Assembly: GCF_003664255.1 (NCBI RefSeq)
Contig: NZ_RCCV01000001.1
Location: 2,790,001 to 2,854,000, forward strand
Direction: 5' to 3'
DNA length: 64,000 nucleotides
Origin: Micromonospora sp. M71_S20
GTDB lineage: Bacteria; Actinomycetota; Actinomycetes; Mycobacteriales; Micromonosporaceae
The notes beneath the pieces are model-generated. The model made no database searches. It saw only the letters and a list, made by a program, of their open reading frames with translations, and was not told the DNA's origin. The translations under genes and the position numbers were made by a program. Each line of letters opens with the position of its first letter. Within the stretch, counting starts at the first letter, position 1. This document shows, piece by piece, positions 44,628-54,118 of the stretch.

Positions 44628-45542
44628 ATGGGTTTGTTCCTCGACCAGGTCCTCGACTGGCTGACCGAGGCGATCCTGGACTGCCTCACCACGATCTTCG
44701 ACCTGATCACCAGCATCCTGCTCACCACACCGAACGTGACCGCGCTGCCGCAGGTGCAGGCGCTCACCGGCCGGTCGGTGTGGATCGTGGACACCGTCTT
44801 CGTGTTGGCGTTCGTCGCCGCCGGCGTGCTCGTCATGGCCGCCGGCGGCGGCGAGCAGTCCCGGTACACCGTCAAGGACCTCCTGCCGAGACTGGTCGTC
44901 GGGTTCACCGCCGCACACTTCTCCCAGTTGGCCTGCGCTCAGCTCATCGACCTCGCCAATGCCCTGACAGGCGCGGTCAGCGAAGGCGGCTACGACGACG
45001 ACGGCGCCTTCACCGCGATCCAGACCCACCTCAGGGCGGCACAAGACCACACCGTTCCGCTGCTGTTCCTGGTCCTGATCCTCATCATCACCGTGCTGAT
45101 CGTGACCACCGCGGTCCAGCTGATCGGCCGGTTCGTGGCGCTGCTGGTGATGACGAGCATCGCGCCGCTGGCGTTGGCCTGCCACGCCCTGCCGCAGACC
45201 GACGGCCTCGCCCGGCTGTGGTGGCGCGCCTACACCGGATGCCTGGCGATACCCGTCGCCCAGGCGTTCCTCCTCACCGCGGGGGAGCAGACGCTGCTCA
45301 ACCCGGCGACCATGCTGCCCGTGTTCGGCCTGCCCGCCGACCCGGGCGGCACGCTGAACCTCCTCATCGTCGTGGTGCTGCTGTGGACCACCGTCAAGAT
45401 CCCCAGCCTGATGGCCCGCTGGGCGGGCCAGAGCACACGCGGCACGACCAACATGCTCGGCGCGGCGGTGCGCGTCGTCGTGATGCAGCAACTCACCCGC
45501 ACCGTTCCCGGCCTGAGCACCCTTCGGAGGACCCTCACATGA
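44628..45542 (+). CDS. VirB6/TrbL-like membrane protein
   Basis: A 304-aa polytopic protein with 6-7 hydrophobic segments, e.g. WIVDTVFVLAFVAAGVLVMA, LLFLVLILIITVLIVTTAVQ and LNLLIVVVLLWTTVKIPSLM. The amphipathic N-terminus (FLDQVLDWLTEAILDCL) and the late Gly/Thr/Arg loop are as in actinobacterial T4SS channel proteins. It probably forms the inner-membrane pore. The stop overlaps the next ATG (ATGA). Confidence 0.78.
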   Translation: MGLFLDQVLDWLTEAILDCLTTIFDLITSILLTTPNVTALPQVQALTGRSVWIVDTVFVLAFVAAGVLVMAAGGGEQSRYTVKDLLPRLVVGFTAAHFSQLACAQLIDLANALTGAVSEGGYDDDGAFTAIQTHLRAAQDHTVPLLFLVLILIITVLIVTTAVQLIGRFVALLVMTSIAPLALACHALPQTDGLARLWWRAYTGCLAIPVAQAFLLTAGEQTLLNPATMLPVFGLPADPGGTLNLLIVVVLLWTTVKIPSLMARWAGQSTRGTTNMLGAAVRVVVMQQLTRTVPGLSTLRRTLT

Positions 45543-46516
45543 CCCGACCCGAGTCCGAGGCGCCGACCAGGGCGCGGATGCCCGCCGACGTCGACACACC
45601 CGACAAGGTCGCCTACGGCCTGACGTTCCACCAGCTGGCGATCGTCGCCGTCGGCGCGCTCCTCTTCTACGGCGCGTGGCGCACCCTGCACCACGTCGTG
45701 CCGACACCGGTCCTCGCCGGGGCTGGTGTCGTGCTCGGCGGTCTGGTCATCGGCCTGGCGCTCGGCCGCCGAGACGGCCTGTCCATGGACGTGTGGCTGC
45801 TGCACGCCGTGCGCCACACACGTACCCCCCGCTCACTGTCCACCGCCACCTCCGCCGACGACGGCGCAACCCCGGACTGGATCGAGACCCCCAAGAGCGG
45901 TCGGGTGCCGCTGCCGGCGCCGTTGCGGCTGCCCGCCGACGCCATCGACGACGACGGCGAGATCAGCCTCGGTGGGGCCCGGGCGGCGATCGTCGGCACC
46001 ACCACGGTGAACCTCGCACTGCGCACCCCCGACGAGCAGGCGGCGCTTATCGACGGGTGGGGCCGGTGGCTCAACAGCCTGTCGTCGCCGACGCAGATCG
46101 TCGTCTCCGCGCAGCCGGTCGACCTGGCCTCCCACAGCCGGGCCCTCGCCGCCGCCGCGGACGCCCAGCCGCATCCGCAGTTGCGGGCGGCGTGCGCCGA
46201 CCACGCCGAGTTCCTCGGCGACCTCGCCGCCCGCCGTGACCCGCTGCGCAGGCAGGTCCTGGTCGTCTCGCGCACCGCTGCGGGCGAGCGCGGCCACCAC
46301 GGCGCGCGGCGCCGTGCCGACGACACCGTCCGCGCGTTGTCCGGCCTCGGGGTGACGCCACGGGTGCTGGACGGCCCGGCGGTCACCGCCGCCCTGGCCT
46401 GCGCCGCCGACCCCTACCGGCCGCCGCGTCCTGGCGGCCTGGCCGCACCCGACGCCGTCATCACCGCCGCCCCCACCCGCACCCGCACCCGCAAGGAGAA
46501 GAGGAGGAGCTCATGA
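45539..46516 (+). CDS. PrgI-like T4SS membrane protein
   Basis: A 325-aa protein. PADVDTPDKVAYGLTFHQLA starts the PrgI-family domain, with two TM helices (LAIVAVGALLFYGAWRTL, LAGAGVVLGGLVIGLALG) in the first 75 residues. A long cytoplasmic domain follows that resembles the N-terminal part usually preceding VirB4. ATG 45539 and its stop overlap both neighbours by 4 nt. VirB3-like position in the operon. Confidence 0.8.
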   Translation: MTRPESEAPTRARMPADVDTPDKVAYGLTFHQLAIVAVGALLFYGAWRTLHHVVPTPVLAGAGVVLGGLVIGLALGRRDGLSMDVWLLHAVRHTRTPRSLSTATSADDGATPDWIETPKSGRVPLPAPLRLPADAIDDDGEISLGGARAAIVGTTTVNLALRTPDEQAALIDGWGRWLNSLSSPTQIVVSAQPVDLASHSRALAAAADAQPHPQLRAACADHAEFLGDLAARRDPLRRQVLVVSRTAAGERGHHGARRRADDTVRALSGLGVTPRVLDGPAVTAALACAADPYRPPRPGGLAAPDAVITAAPTRTRTRKEKRRSS

Positions 46517-48303
46517 TCAGGAAGAGACGGTCCGGCGACGACGGCGGGCAGCCGCAGCCGGCCTCGCTGGCGTCGGCGGTCGCGCCGGCCACCGTCGAGG
46601 TCACACCCCGGTGGCTGCGCGTCGGCGACGGCTTCGCCGCCACCCTGGTGGTGACGGGCTACCCGGCCGAGGTCGGCCCGGCCTGGCTGGAGCCGCTGCT
46701 GTCCTGGCCGGGCCGCCTCGACCTCGCGTTGCACATCGAGCCGCTGCCGGCGCCGATCGCCGCGTCCCGGCTGCGCAAGCAACGGGCCCGGCTGGAGTCG
46801 TCCCGGCGGGCCGACTCCGAGCGCGGCAAGCTGGCCGACCCCCACGTCGACGCCGCCGCCCACGACGCCGGTGACCTCGCCGAACGACTGGCCAGGGGCG
46901 CGGCGAAACTGTTCCGCGTTGGCTTGTACCTGACCGTGCACGCCCGCACCGAAGCCGAACTCGTTGAGGCCTGCGCCCAGGTGCGCGCCGCCGCCGCGTC
47001 CACTCTCATCGAGGTGCAACCCGCGACCTGGCGGCAGCTTCCCGGCTGGACCACCACCCTGCCCCTCGCTTCGGACGGGCTGCGGATGCTGCGCACCATG
47101 GACACCCAGGCCCTCGCGGCCGCCTTTCCCCTGTCGAGCCCGGACCTGCCCGCTCCGCTGCCCGGCGACCCGCCGGCCACCGGCGGTGTCCTCTACGGCG
47201 TCAACCCGGCCAGCGCCGGCATCGTCTGGTGGGACCGCTGGACGCAGGAGAACCACAACTCGATCGTCCTGGCCCGCTCGGGAGCCGGGAAGTCGTACTT
47301 CGTCAAGCTGGAGATCCTGCGCAACCTCTACCAGGGTGTGCAGGTCGCGGTGGTCGACCCCGAGGACGAGTACCTGCGACTCGCCGACGCGGTCGGCGGC
47401 AGCACCGTGCGCCTCGGCCTGCCCGGCGTGAAGATCAACCCCTTGGACCTGCCCGTCGGCGACCGGCGTCCCGACACGCTGACCCGCCGCGGGCTGTTCC
47501 TGCACACGCTCATCAGCGTGCTGCTCGGGCATCAGCCGCCACCGGCGGAGCGGGCCGCCCTCGACAGGGCCATCCTCGCCGTCTACCGGGCCGCAGGCAT
47601 CACCGCTGACCCGGCCACGCACCACCGGCCCGCGCCGCTGCTGCGCGACCTGGCCGAAACGCTGCGCGTCGACGACGACGAGGCGGCGGCGAATCTGGCT
47701 GCCCGGCTCGCGCCGTGGGTGCAGGGCAGCTTCGCCGACCTGTTCGACGGGCCGACCACCCAGGCACCGGTCGGACACCTGGTCGTGTGGTCGCTACGGC
47801 ACCTGCCCGACGAACTGCGCACCGTCGGCACCCTGCTCGCACTGGACGCGATCTGGCGCACGGTCGACGCGCCGCAACGCCCATCGCAGCGGCGGCTCGT
47901 GGTGGTCGACGAGGCGTGGCTGCTGATGCGCGACGGCGAAGGCGCCCGCTTCCTGTTCCGCATGTCGAAGGCGGCACGCAAGCGCAACGCCGGACTGACC
48001 GTGGTCACCCAGGACGCCGCCGACGTGCTGAGCACCGACCTCGGCCAGGCCGTGGTGTCCAACGCCTCCACCCAGGTGCTGCTACGGCAGGCGCCGCAGG
48101 CCATCGACGCCGTCGGCGAGGCATTCGGGCTCACCGACGGCGAGCGGCGACTGCTGTTGTCGGCCCACCTCGGCCAGGGGCTGCTGATCTCCGGGGTGAA
48201 CAGGACCAGCTTCGAGGCGATCTCCTCGGACGCGGAGCACGCCCTGTGCACCACTGACCCGGCCGAGCTGGCCGACCTCGACGAGGAAGAAGACGACCTG
48301 TGA
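46513..48303 (+). CDS. VirB4-like T4SS ATPase
   Basis: A 596-aa ATPase. Walker A ARSGAGKSYFVKLEIL lies near residue 254; QVAVVDPEDEYLRLAD follows. Walker B RLVVVDEAWLLM lies near 460; AARKRNAGLTVVTQDAADVL and the late GEAFGLTDGERRLLLSA are typical of VirB4/TraC/ConE proteins. It powers assembly or DNA passage of the conjugation machine at the inner membrane. It overlaps the flanking genes by 4 nt on each side. Confidence 0.93.
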   Translation: MIRKRRSGDDGGQPQPASLASAVAPATVEVTPRWLRVGDGFAATLVVTGYPAEVGPAWLEPLLSWPGRLDLALHIEPLPAPIAASRLRKQRARLESSRRADSERGKLADPHVDAAAHDAGDLAERLARGAAKLFRVGLYLTVHARTEAELVEACAQVRAAAASTLIEVQPATWRQLPGWTTTLPLASDGLRMLRTMDTQALAAAFPLSSPDLPAPLPGDPPATGGVLYGVNPASAGIVWWDRWTQENHNSIVLARSGAGKSYFVKLEILRNLYQGVQVAVVDPEDEYLRLADAVGGSTVRLGLPGVKINPLDLPVGDRRPDTLTRRGLFLHTLISVLLGHQPPPAERAALDRAILAVYRAAGITADPATHHRPAPLLRDLAETLRVDDDEAAANLAARLAPWVQGSFADLFDGPTTQAPVGHLVVWSLRHLPDELRTVGTLLALDAIWRTVDAPQRPSQRRLVVVDEAWLLMRDGEGARFLFRMSKAARKRNAGLTVVTQDAADVLSTDLGQAVVSNASTQVLLRQAPQAIDAVGEAFGLTDGERRLLLSAHLGQGLLISGVNRTSFEAISSDAEHALCTTDPAELADLDEEEDDL

Positions 48304-50819
48304 CACCACCGACCGTAGCCCTCAAATCAGCGCTCATGTCACCGCCACCGGCGCCCCGCCCCACCATCGGGCCGGGCGCCGGTCCCGTCCCGCCCCCCAC
48401 CGGACCTGGGGCTGCGCTGGTCGACGCCGCCGTGTGGGCCACACAGCGGCCGTGGTTGGCGGCTGTCGCCGCCGGCCTGCTGATCGTGTGGATCGCGGCC
48501 CGCAACCTGGTCGAGATCTGGCGGCACCGCCACCACGCCCGCGGCGCGCGGCTGGTCACGATCGCGCCGCCGCCCGAGGTCGACCCGCACAGCGCTGGCG
48601 CGCTGTGGGCGAATCTGGCCGGCGTGCTGACCCCGTCGCGGCGGCGGGGCCTGCTCTACGGCGCCCCGCACGTCGTGTGGCAGTACACCTGGTCCGGCCG
48701 GCAGTTACTCATCTCGATCTGGGTGCCCGGCACCGTTCCCCCGGGTGCGGTCGAGGCGGCGGTGCGGGCGGCGTGGCCCGGCTCGGCCACCACCACAGAC
48801 GAGAGCCCGCCGCCGCCGATTCCGCTGGACGCGCGTCCCGCGGCCGGTGGGCACCTGCTTCCCGTGTACGTGGAGTGGCTGCCGCTGGCTACCGACCACG
48901 ACACCGACCCGCTGCGCCCGCTGATGTCGGCCGGCGCCCAGCTCAAACCCCGCGAGTACGCCTGCGTGCAGATCCTCGCCCGCCCGGCCACACCCCGGCG
49001 GGCGGCACGGGCCCGCCGCGCGGCCGGGCGGCTACGTGCCGGCAAGACCGCCGTACCGGCGATCAACCCGGCCGCGCCTGTGCTGTGGCTGCTGGACGCG
49101 TTCCTGCCCGGCAGCGGCAACACCGGCCGCGCTACGGCGCCCGCGTCCCGTCGGGATCCCACCGTCGAGCGGGACGTCCGGGCGATCCTGGACAAGACGG
49201 CGCACCCGCTGTGGCAGACCGGCATCCGGTACGCGGTCGCCACCACCAGCCGGCGCACCGGCGCCGACCCGCAGGGCCGGCTGCGGGGCATCGCCGACAC
49301 CCTCGCCTCGGCCTTCGCCATCCACACCGGCCGCAACCGGCTCACCCACCGCGCCCGGATGCCGGCACCGGTGGCCGTCCTCGCCGCCCGCCGGCTCGGC
49401 CCCGGATTCCTCACCTCCGCCCCGGAACTCGCCGCCCTCGCGGCCCTGCCGCGCGACCTCGCCGTGCCCGGCCTCGATCGGGCGCGGGCGGCGTCCATGC
49501 CGGCGCCGGTCGCCGTTCCCGGCGGCGGGCGTGGGGTGAAGATGCTCGGCGATGCCGAGATCGGTGGGCACAGTGTGGGGCTGTCGGTGCCGGACGCGAG
49601 GTATCACATGCATGTGATCGGTTCGACGGGCTCCGGCAAGACCACACTGCTGGTCAACATGGCCCTCGACGACATCAAGGCCGGCCGCGGCACCGTCGTC
49701 ATCGACCCGCACGGCGACCTCGTCCTGGACATCCTCGACCGGCTCCCCGCCACCGTCGCCGACCGCGTCGTGCTCTTCGACCCGGACCAAGTGAATCCAC
49801 CGACGCTGAATCCTCTTCAGGGCGACGACCCCGACCTGGTGGTCGACAATCTCGTGTCGATCTTCGGCAACATCTTCGCCAAGGCGTGGGGTCCACGCAT
49901 GGACGACGTCATGCGGGTGGCGTGCCTGACCCTGCTGCGCCACCACAATGTGACCTTGCAGCACATCCCCCCGCTGCTCAACAGCCCTCAGTTCCGCTCT
50001 GCGATGACGGTGGACCTGGACGACCCGGCCGGGCTCAGCGGCTTCTGGCAGTGGTACGACAGCCTCAACGACAGCCTGCGCTCGCAGGTCATCGGACCGG
50101 TCCTCGCCAGGTTGCGGGCGTTCCTGCTGCGCGACTTCGTCAAGCGCACCATGCGCTACCCCAGGTCGAGCTTCGATATGGGCAAGGTTCTCGACGGCGG
50201 GGTGCTGCTCGTTCGGATCCCCAAGGGTGTGCTCGGCGAGGACACCAGCCGGCTGCTCGGCTCCCTCGTCCTCGCGCAGGTGTGGCAGGCCGCCACCGCC
50301 CGCGCCGGCGTCGAACCCGACCGGCGCCGCGACGCGACTCTCATCATCGACGAGGCACAAAACTTCCTGACCCTGGCCAACTCCCTCGACACGATGCTCG
50401 CCGAGGCCCGCAAGTACCGGCTGTCACTCGTGCTCGCCCACCAGGACCTGGCCCAGTTCCCCCGCGACCTGCTCGCCGCGGCGTCAGCCAACGCCCGCAA
50501 CAAGATCTACTTCACCGTGGCGCCGGAGGACGCGAAGGTCCTGTCCCGGCACACCGTGCCTGAGCTGGGTGAGCACGACCTCGCCCACCTGGACGCGTAC
50601 ACCGCCGCCGCACGGCTGGTCGTCAACGGTCGTCAGACACCCGCGTTCACCATGCGGACCCGGCCGCCAAAGCCGGTCGTCGGCGAGGCGACCGCCATCC
50701 GCCAGGCAGCCGCCGCGGCGGTACCGAGCCAGGACACCAGCGCCGTCGACGACCTCGTCGAACGCCTCAGCCGCAAGCCCGACCAACGTCGGTCCCGTCC
50801 GAAAAGCGACCGGAGCTGA
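48300..50819 (+). CDS. TraG/VirD4-like coupling ATPase
   Basis: An 839-aa protein. A Pro-rich start and one TM helix (WLAAVAAGLLIVWIAARNLV) precede a large unassigned domain. A HerA/TraG-type motor follows: Walker A VIGSTGSGKTTLLVNMAL near residue 440, TVVIDPHGDLVLDILDRL, Walker B LIIDEAQNF near 680, and LVLAHQDLAQFPRDLL. The Ser/Ala-Asn-Ala-Arg-Asn segment and HTVPELGEHDLAHLDAY are characteristic. It would feed DNA to the VirB4-type channel. GTG 48300 overlaps the previous stop. Confidence 0.9.
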   Translation: MTPPTVALKSALMSPPPAPRPTIGPGAGPVPPPTGPGAALVDAAVWATQRPWLAAVAAGLLIVWIAARNLVEIWRHRHHARGARLVTIAPPPEVDPHSAGALWANLAGVLTPSRRRGLLYGAPHVVWQYTWSGRQLLISIWVPGTVPPGAVEAAVRAAWPGSATTTDESPPPPIPLDARPAAGGHLLPVYVEWLPLATDHDTDPLRPLMSAGAQLKPREYACVQILARPATPRRAARARRAAGRLRAGKTAVPAINPAAPVLWLLDAFLPGSGNTGRATAPASRRDPTVERDVRAILDKTAHPLWQTGIRYAVATTSRRTGADPQGRLRGIADTLASAFAIHTGRNRLTHRARMPAPVAVLAARRLGPGFLTSAPELAALAALPRDLAVPGLDRARAASMPAPVAVPGGGRGVKMLGDAEIGGHSVGLSVPDARYHMHVIGSTGSGKTTLLVNMALDDIKAGRGTVVIDPHGDLVLDILDRLPATVADRVVLFDPDQVNPPTLNPLQGDDPDLVVDNLVSIFGNIFAKAWGPRMDDVMRVACLTLLRHHNVTLQHIPPLLNSPQFRSAMTVDLDDPAGLSGFWQWYDSLNDSLRSQVIGPVLARLRAFLLRDFVKRTMRYPRSSFDMGKVLDGGVLLVRIPKGVLGEDTSRLLGSLVLAQVWQAATARAGVEPDRRRDATLIIDEAQNFLTLANSLDTMLAEARKYRLSLVLAHQDLAQFPRDLLAAASANARNKIYFTVAPEDAKVLSRHTVPELGEHDLAHLDAYTAAARLVVNGRQTPAFTMRTRPPKPVVGEATAIRQAAAAAVPSQDTSAVDDLVERLSRKPDQRRSRPKSDRS

Positions 50820-50981
50820 GGAGTCCTGTCAGCCGGTGGCGTCGCCCGGGTCGCGCACCGGCTCGTCACCGGGATCGTCACCGGTGACCGCCGGACACCC
50901 GCAACGCAATGCTGACCTGGCCTGTCAGTGCCGCACACGCCCCTGACAGACCCTCCGCACCGACCTCTCCCTCTCCAGACA

Positions 50982-51001
50982 CCCCTCCCGATCGGGAGGG
51001 G
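50982..51001. terminator. Perfect 20-bp palindrome
   Basis: CCCCTCCCGATCGGGAGGGG is self-complementary and sits 27 nt before the start of the replication-relaxation gene, preceded by CTGTCAG motifs at 50826 and 50929. It could be a terminator for the coupling-ATPase transcript or an operator. Confidence 0.55.
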
Positions 51002-51028
51002 ACCCCATCCTGCCCAGGAGCAAACGTC

Positions 51029-51904
51029 GTGTACTCCCGTGTTCCCCCCGCCTCCGGCAAGCCAGATCCGCTCGCGGTCTTCGGTCGCATCGTCCCCCGC
51101 GACCACGCCCTCCTGACCCTGCTCGCCGAGCACTACCTGCTGTCCACCGACCAGATCACCAGCGCCTTCTTCGACAACCAGCGCACCGCCCAACGCCGGC
51201 TGACCATCCTGCACCGCCTCGACGTGCTGCACCGCTTCGGCCGCAGCGGCGCCCACGGCCGGTACGGGTCACTGCTCTACACCCTCGGCCCCGTCGGACT
51301 GCAACTGCACCCGACCGTCTACCACGACCCAACCGGCACCGGCGGCAAGCCGCCGCGCAGCTCCCTGGAACGCGCCAAGCGGATCGCCGCCAGCGGCCAG
51401 GTCAACCACCTGCTCGGCGTCAACCAGTTCTTCACCGACCTCATCGCCACCGCCCGCCACACACCCGACGCCCTACTGTCGCGCTGGTGGTCCGAGCAGC
51501 ACGCCACCACCGTCTACGCCCAGGCCGGCATCCGCCCCGACGGGCACGGCGTGTGGACCGTCGGCGACACCTCGACCGGCTTCTTCCTCGAGCACGACAA
51601 CGACACCGAGAACCTCGCCCGGGTCGTGGCCAAACTTCGCGGCTACGAACGCCTCACCACGTTCGGGCCCGCCTACCCCGTGCTGTTCTGGGTGCCCACC
51701 CGGCGCCGCGAGGCCAGCCTGCTGCGCGTGCTCGCCGGGCTGCGCACCGCGAGCCCGATCGCCACCGCCGTGCACGGCCCGGACCCCGCAGGTCGCGTCT
51801 GGACTCTCGTCTCGGACCCCACCCATCGGCGGTACCTGCACGAGCTGCCCTGCGATCATGGCCCCGACACGGTCACCAACCCCCAGCGCTTCGACGACCT
51901 GTGA
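51029..51904 (+). CDS. Replication-relaxation family protein
   Basis: A 291-aa protein from GTG 51029 (AGGAG 8 nt upstream). DHALLTLLAEHYLLSTDQIT and TAQRRLTILHRLDVLHRFGR form a winged helix; the C-terminal part has FFLEHDNDTENLARVVAKLR and YPVLFWVPTRRREASLLRVL. This family is found in actinobacterial plasmids and ICEs and was linked to DNA relaxation and replication. It is not a standard relaxase. The stop codon overlaps TGTGAGGCTCACA. Confidence 0.88.
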   Translation: MYSRVPPASGKPDPLAVFGRIVPRDHALLTLLAEHYLLSTDQITSAFFDNQRTAQRRLTILHRLDVLHRFGRSGAHGRYGSLLYTLGPVGLQLHPTVYHDPTGTGGKPPRSSLERAKRIAASGQVNHLLGVNQFFTDLIATARHTPDALLSRWWSEQHATTVYAQAGIRPDGHGVWTVGDTSTGFFLEHDNDTENLARVVAKLRGYERLTTFGPAYPVLFWVPTRRREASLLRVLAGLRTASPIATAVHGPDPAGRVWTLVSDPTHRRYLHELPCDHGPDTVTNPQRFDDL

Positions 51905-52125
51905 GGCTCACATCGCAGGTCACCGGCGCTCAAACGGGGCTAGACCGAGTACCTCGGCGCAGGCCGACTACCGTCCGCGCCTGTCACGAGCAAGATCATT
52001 TGTGAGAGTCGCGAAGTCTCACAGCGCCCGAGTCGACGACGGCTCGCCGCGTGCCGGAATGTCTCACAGTGCAGGTCAACCCCACTTTTCGGCGATCAAC
52101 TCGCCGGACTGGCCTGACAGAGCAG
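51900..52125. repeat. Second cluster of TGTGAG/TCTCACA motifs
   Basis: TGTGAGGCTCACA (51900-51912), CTGTCACG (51981), TGTGAGA...TCTCACA as an inverted pair (52001-52007 and 52017-52023), TCTCACAG (52061) and CTGACAGAG (about 52113). These are the same half-sites as in the 38.8-39.4 kb array. The 480-nt gap to the next gene has no supported coding region. Confidence 0.7.
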
Positions 52126-52382
52126 GCCGCTACCGTTCACGGCACTAACAGCACCTCATATATCTCCACCCCGGTTCGGTCCCACCTCGGAACCACCGCC
52201 GCCCTACCCGGTGCGTCACGCCCACCCGCCCCATCCGGGCCGGTCGGCACCGCGCCGCGCGGCGACCCCAGGTCGCACCCAACCACCGCGCACCACACAC
52301 ACCTTTCCCGCAACCGACCCACGTACCCAGTGGGCCGGTCATTTCCGCGCGCCCTGACGCGCCCACCCGAAGGAGGACACCT

Positions 52383-53099
52383 ATGGGCAAGAGCCCTCGC
52401 AAGGTCACTCACACTCCGGCCGTCACGCCGAAGGCCACGATCCGCGCCATGATCCTCTGCATCCCGGATGAGCTGCCCCGCGAGGCGCTGACCGCGCACC
52501 AGCTCGACCGCAACTTCGGTGTCCAGGGCACCCTGTCGGCCCAGTTCTGGGCCGTGCCCGCCCTGCGCCTCTGGCAGCACCGGCAGATGATCAGCCTGCG
52601 CAAGGGCCGCCCAGCCTCCTGCGCCGGCGGACCAGCGAAACTGCTCGACCTCGACGGCATGCGCCAAGCCGCTGGTATGGGGGCGGGCATCCGCCACCAG
52701 CTGTTCAGCCGGGTCGTGCACGGCACCCGCAACGCCACCGCGTGGCACGTCTACGAGGCCCGCCACCTGGCGGACCCGCAGGAGTACCCGTGGGACAAGG
52801 CCGTGGCGGACTTCAACAACCAGCCCCGGGTCAACGCGATCCGGATGCACAACGCCGCCACGTACGGCTCCGGGCAGATATCCCTCGCCGAGCTGGAGAT
52901 GTACCAGGCCGGTTTCGTGGCCTACCAGCACCACAGCGCACTGACCGCGATCGCGGGCGACGCGCTGATCACCGCCGAGGGCGCCAAGCTGGCCCCGGCC
53001 AGCGACGCCATGGCCGACCGGGTGACCTACCTCGAACAGGCCAACCGCCTGCTCGCCGCCATCGACCCCGACCAGCGTCTGCTCGCGGTCGCGCTCTGA
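52383..53099 (+). CDS. Hypothetical protein of the conjugative element
   Basis: A 238-aa protein starting behind GAAGGAGG. LTAHQLDRNFGVQGTLSAQF and ALRLWQHRQMISLRKGRPAS suggest a DNA- or partner-binding helical domain; VTYLEQANRLLAAIDPDQRL ends it. I do not recognise the family. It opens the small-gene region after the transfer genes. Confidence 0.65.
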   Translation: MGKSPRKVTHTPAVTPKATIRAMILCIPDELPREALTAHQLDRNFGVQGTLSAQFWAVPALRLWQHRQMISLRKGRPASCAGGPAKLLDLDGMRQAAGMGAGIRHQLFSRVVHGTRNATAWHVYEARHLADPQEYPWDKAVADFNNQPRVNAIRMHNAATYGSGQISLAELEMYQAGFVAYQHHSALTAIAGDALITAEGAKLAPASDAMADRVTYLEQANRLLAAIDPDQRLLAVAL

Positions 53100-53128
53100 T
53101 CGATCCGAAACGGGAAGGAGACCGGCTC

Positions 53129-53569
53129 ATGGGCCGTGTCATGTTCCTGCTCGACGAGGTCGAGCAGCTCGCCGACGCCTGCATTCGCGCCCAGCGCCGC
53201 AACGCGGCGATCCGTGTGGCACCTCAGCCGGTACCACCGGCGCTGCGGGTGATGCACGACGAGTTTCACCAGATCTACCTGTCCGGCACCAGCACCTACG
53301 CGGGCGACAACCACCGCCTGCGACCCGTCACCTACAGCTATCAAGGCTGGCACGAGACACCGGTGCTCGCCGGCGAGCTCACCGGCAAGCGCTACCGACG
53401 GCTGCACCCGGGCCGTCTCGGCGACATCCCGCTGTACGGGCCGGAGCACAACCTGCTCCACCTCATCCAGTCGGGCGTCGACGCCGGCTGGAGCACCTTC
53501 GTCGTCGACTACGTCGATGACACCGTCATCCCCGGTGTTGGCCGCGGGCGCTTTCACGCCCTGTACTGA
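53129..53569 (+). CDS. Hypothetical protein
   Basis: A 146-aa protein from ATG 53129 (GAAGGAG upstream), 29 nt after the previous gene. FLLDEVEQLADACIRAQRRN is helical; the rest is beta-rich with many aromatic residues (YAGDNHRLRPVTYSYQGWHE). No family recognised. Confidence 0.6.
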   Translation: MGRVMFLLDEVEQLADACIRAQRRNAAIRVAPQPVPPALRVMHDEFHQIYLSGTSTYAGDNHRLRPVTYSYQGWHETPVLAGELTGKRYRRLHPGRLGDIPLYGPEHNLLHLIQSGVDAGWSTFVVDYVDDTVIPGVGRGRFHALY

Positions 53570-54118
53570 CACCTGCCGGAATCGATCGGGGCCAGCAGCC
53601 GCCATCCCTGTACCCGAAGGATGCGCGCTGCTGCCCGGTCGGCTCCGCCAACCACCCTCACGCCTGCCCACCCCCGGCAGGGATCGCCCAGCATGCACTC
53701 GGTCTTGCGGTGCGAGCGCACCGATCTCCTGCAGCTCGCCGGGCACCTCGGTCGCGGTGAGCCGGCGACGACCTGCTGACCGCTCTCCCGTTACCCGGCC
53801 AGGCGCGCACCTCATCGCGCAGCTCCGCGCCGCAGCACGCACTGGCCGCAACGCCCTGATCGTCATCCTCGCGACCGCCTCATGTGCCAGCCACTCACCT
53901 GGCCGAGGCGCCGCATCTCGCCTCAGCCTGCCGGCCGCCCCAGGCAGGGGCGCCAACTGCGCTACCGGCCGGCGAGACGGCCGCCCTTTCCCTCTTCCGC
54001 GACCAGCACGGCCTCGAATCCGGCGAGCGCCGGTCACCCAACCCTGTCGCACCCCACGAAGCCGTCGGCGACCAACCCCTGGTCGCCGTCATCACCCCGC
54101 CTGAAGGGACACCGCACC
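53570..54118. other. Intergenic region without supported gene
   Basis: These 550 nt have open frames on the plus strand, but their composition (Arg/Pro/Ser-rich) and lack of ribosome sites argue against genes. A very short frame at about 53693-53780 (MHSVLRCERTDLLQLAG) is the only one that looks protein-like. No hairpin or TGTCA cluster was found. Confidence 0.4.

Noticed and set aside
51029..51904. Replication-relaxation protein as a classical MOB relaxase
   Set aside because: The protein shows a winged helix and no HxH or catalytic Tyr motif of known relaxases.
53517..54104. 195-codon rightward frame as a gene
   Set aside because: It overlaps the end of a better-supported gene, has biased composition (Arg/Pro/Ser) and no ribosome site.
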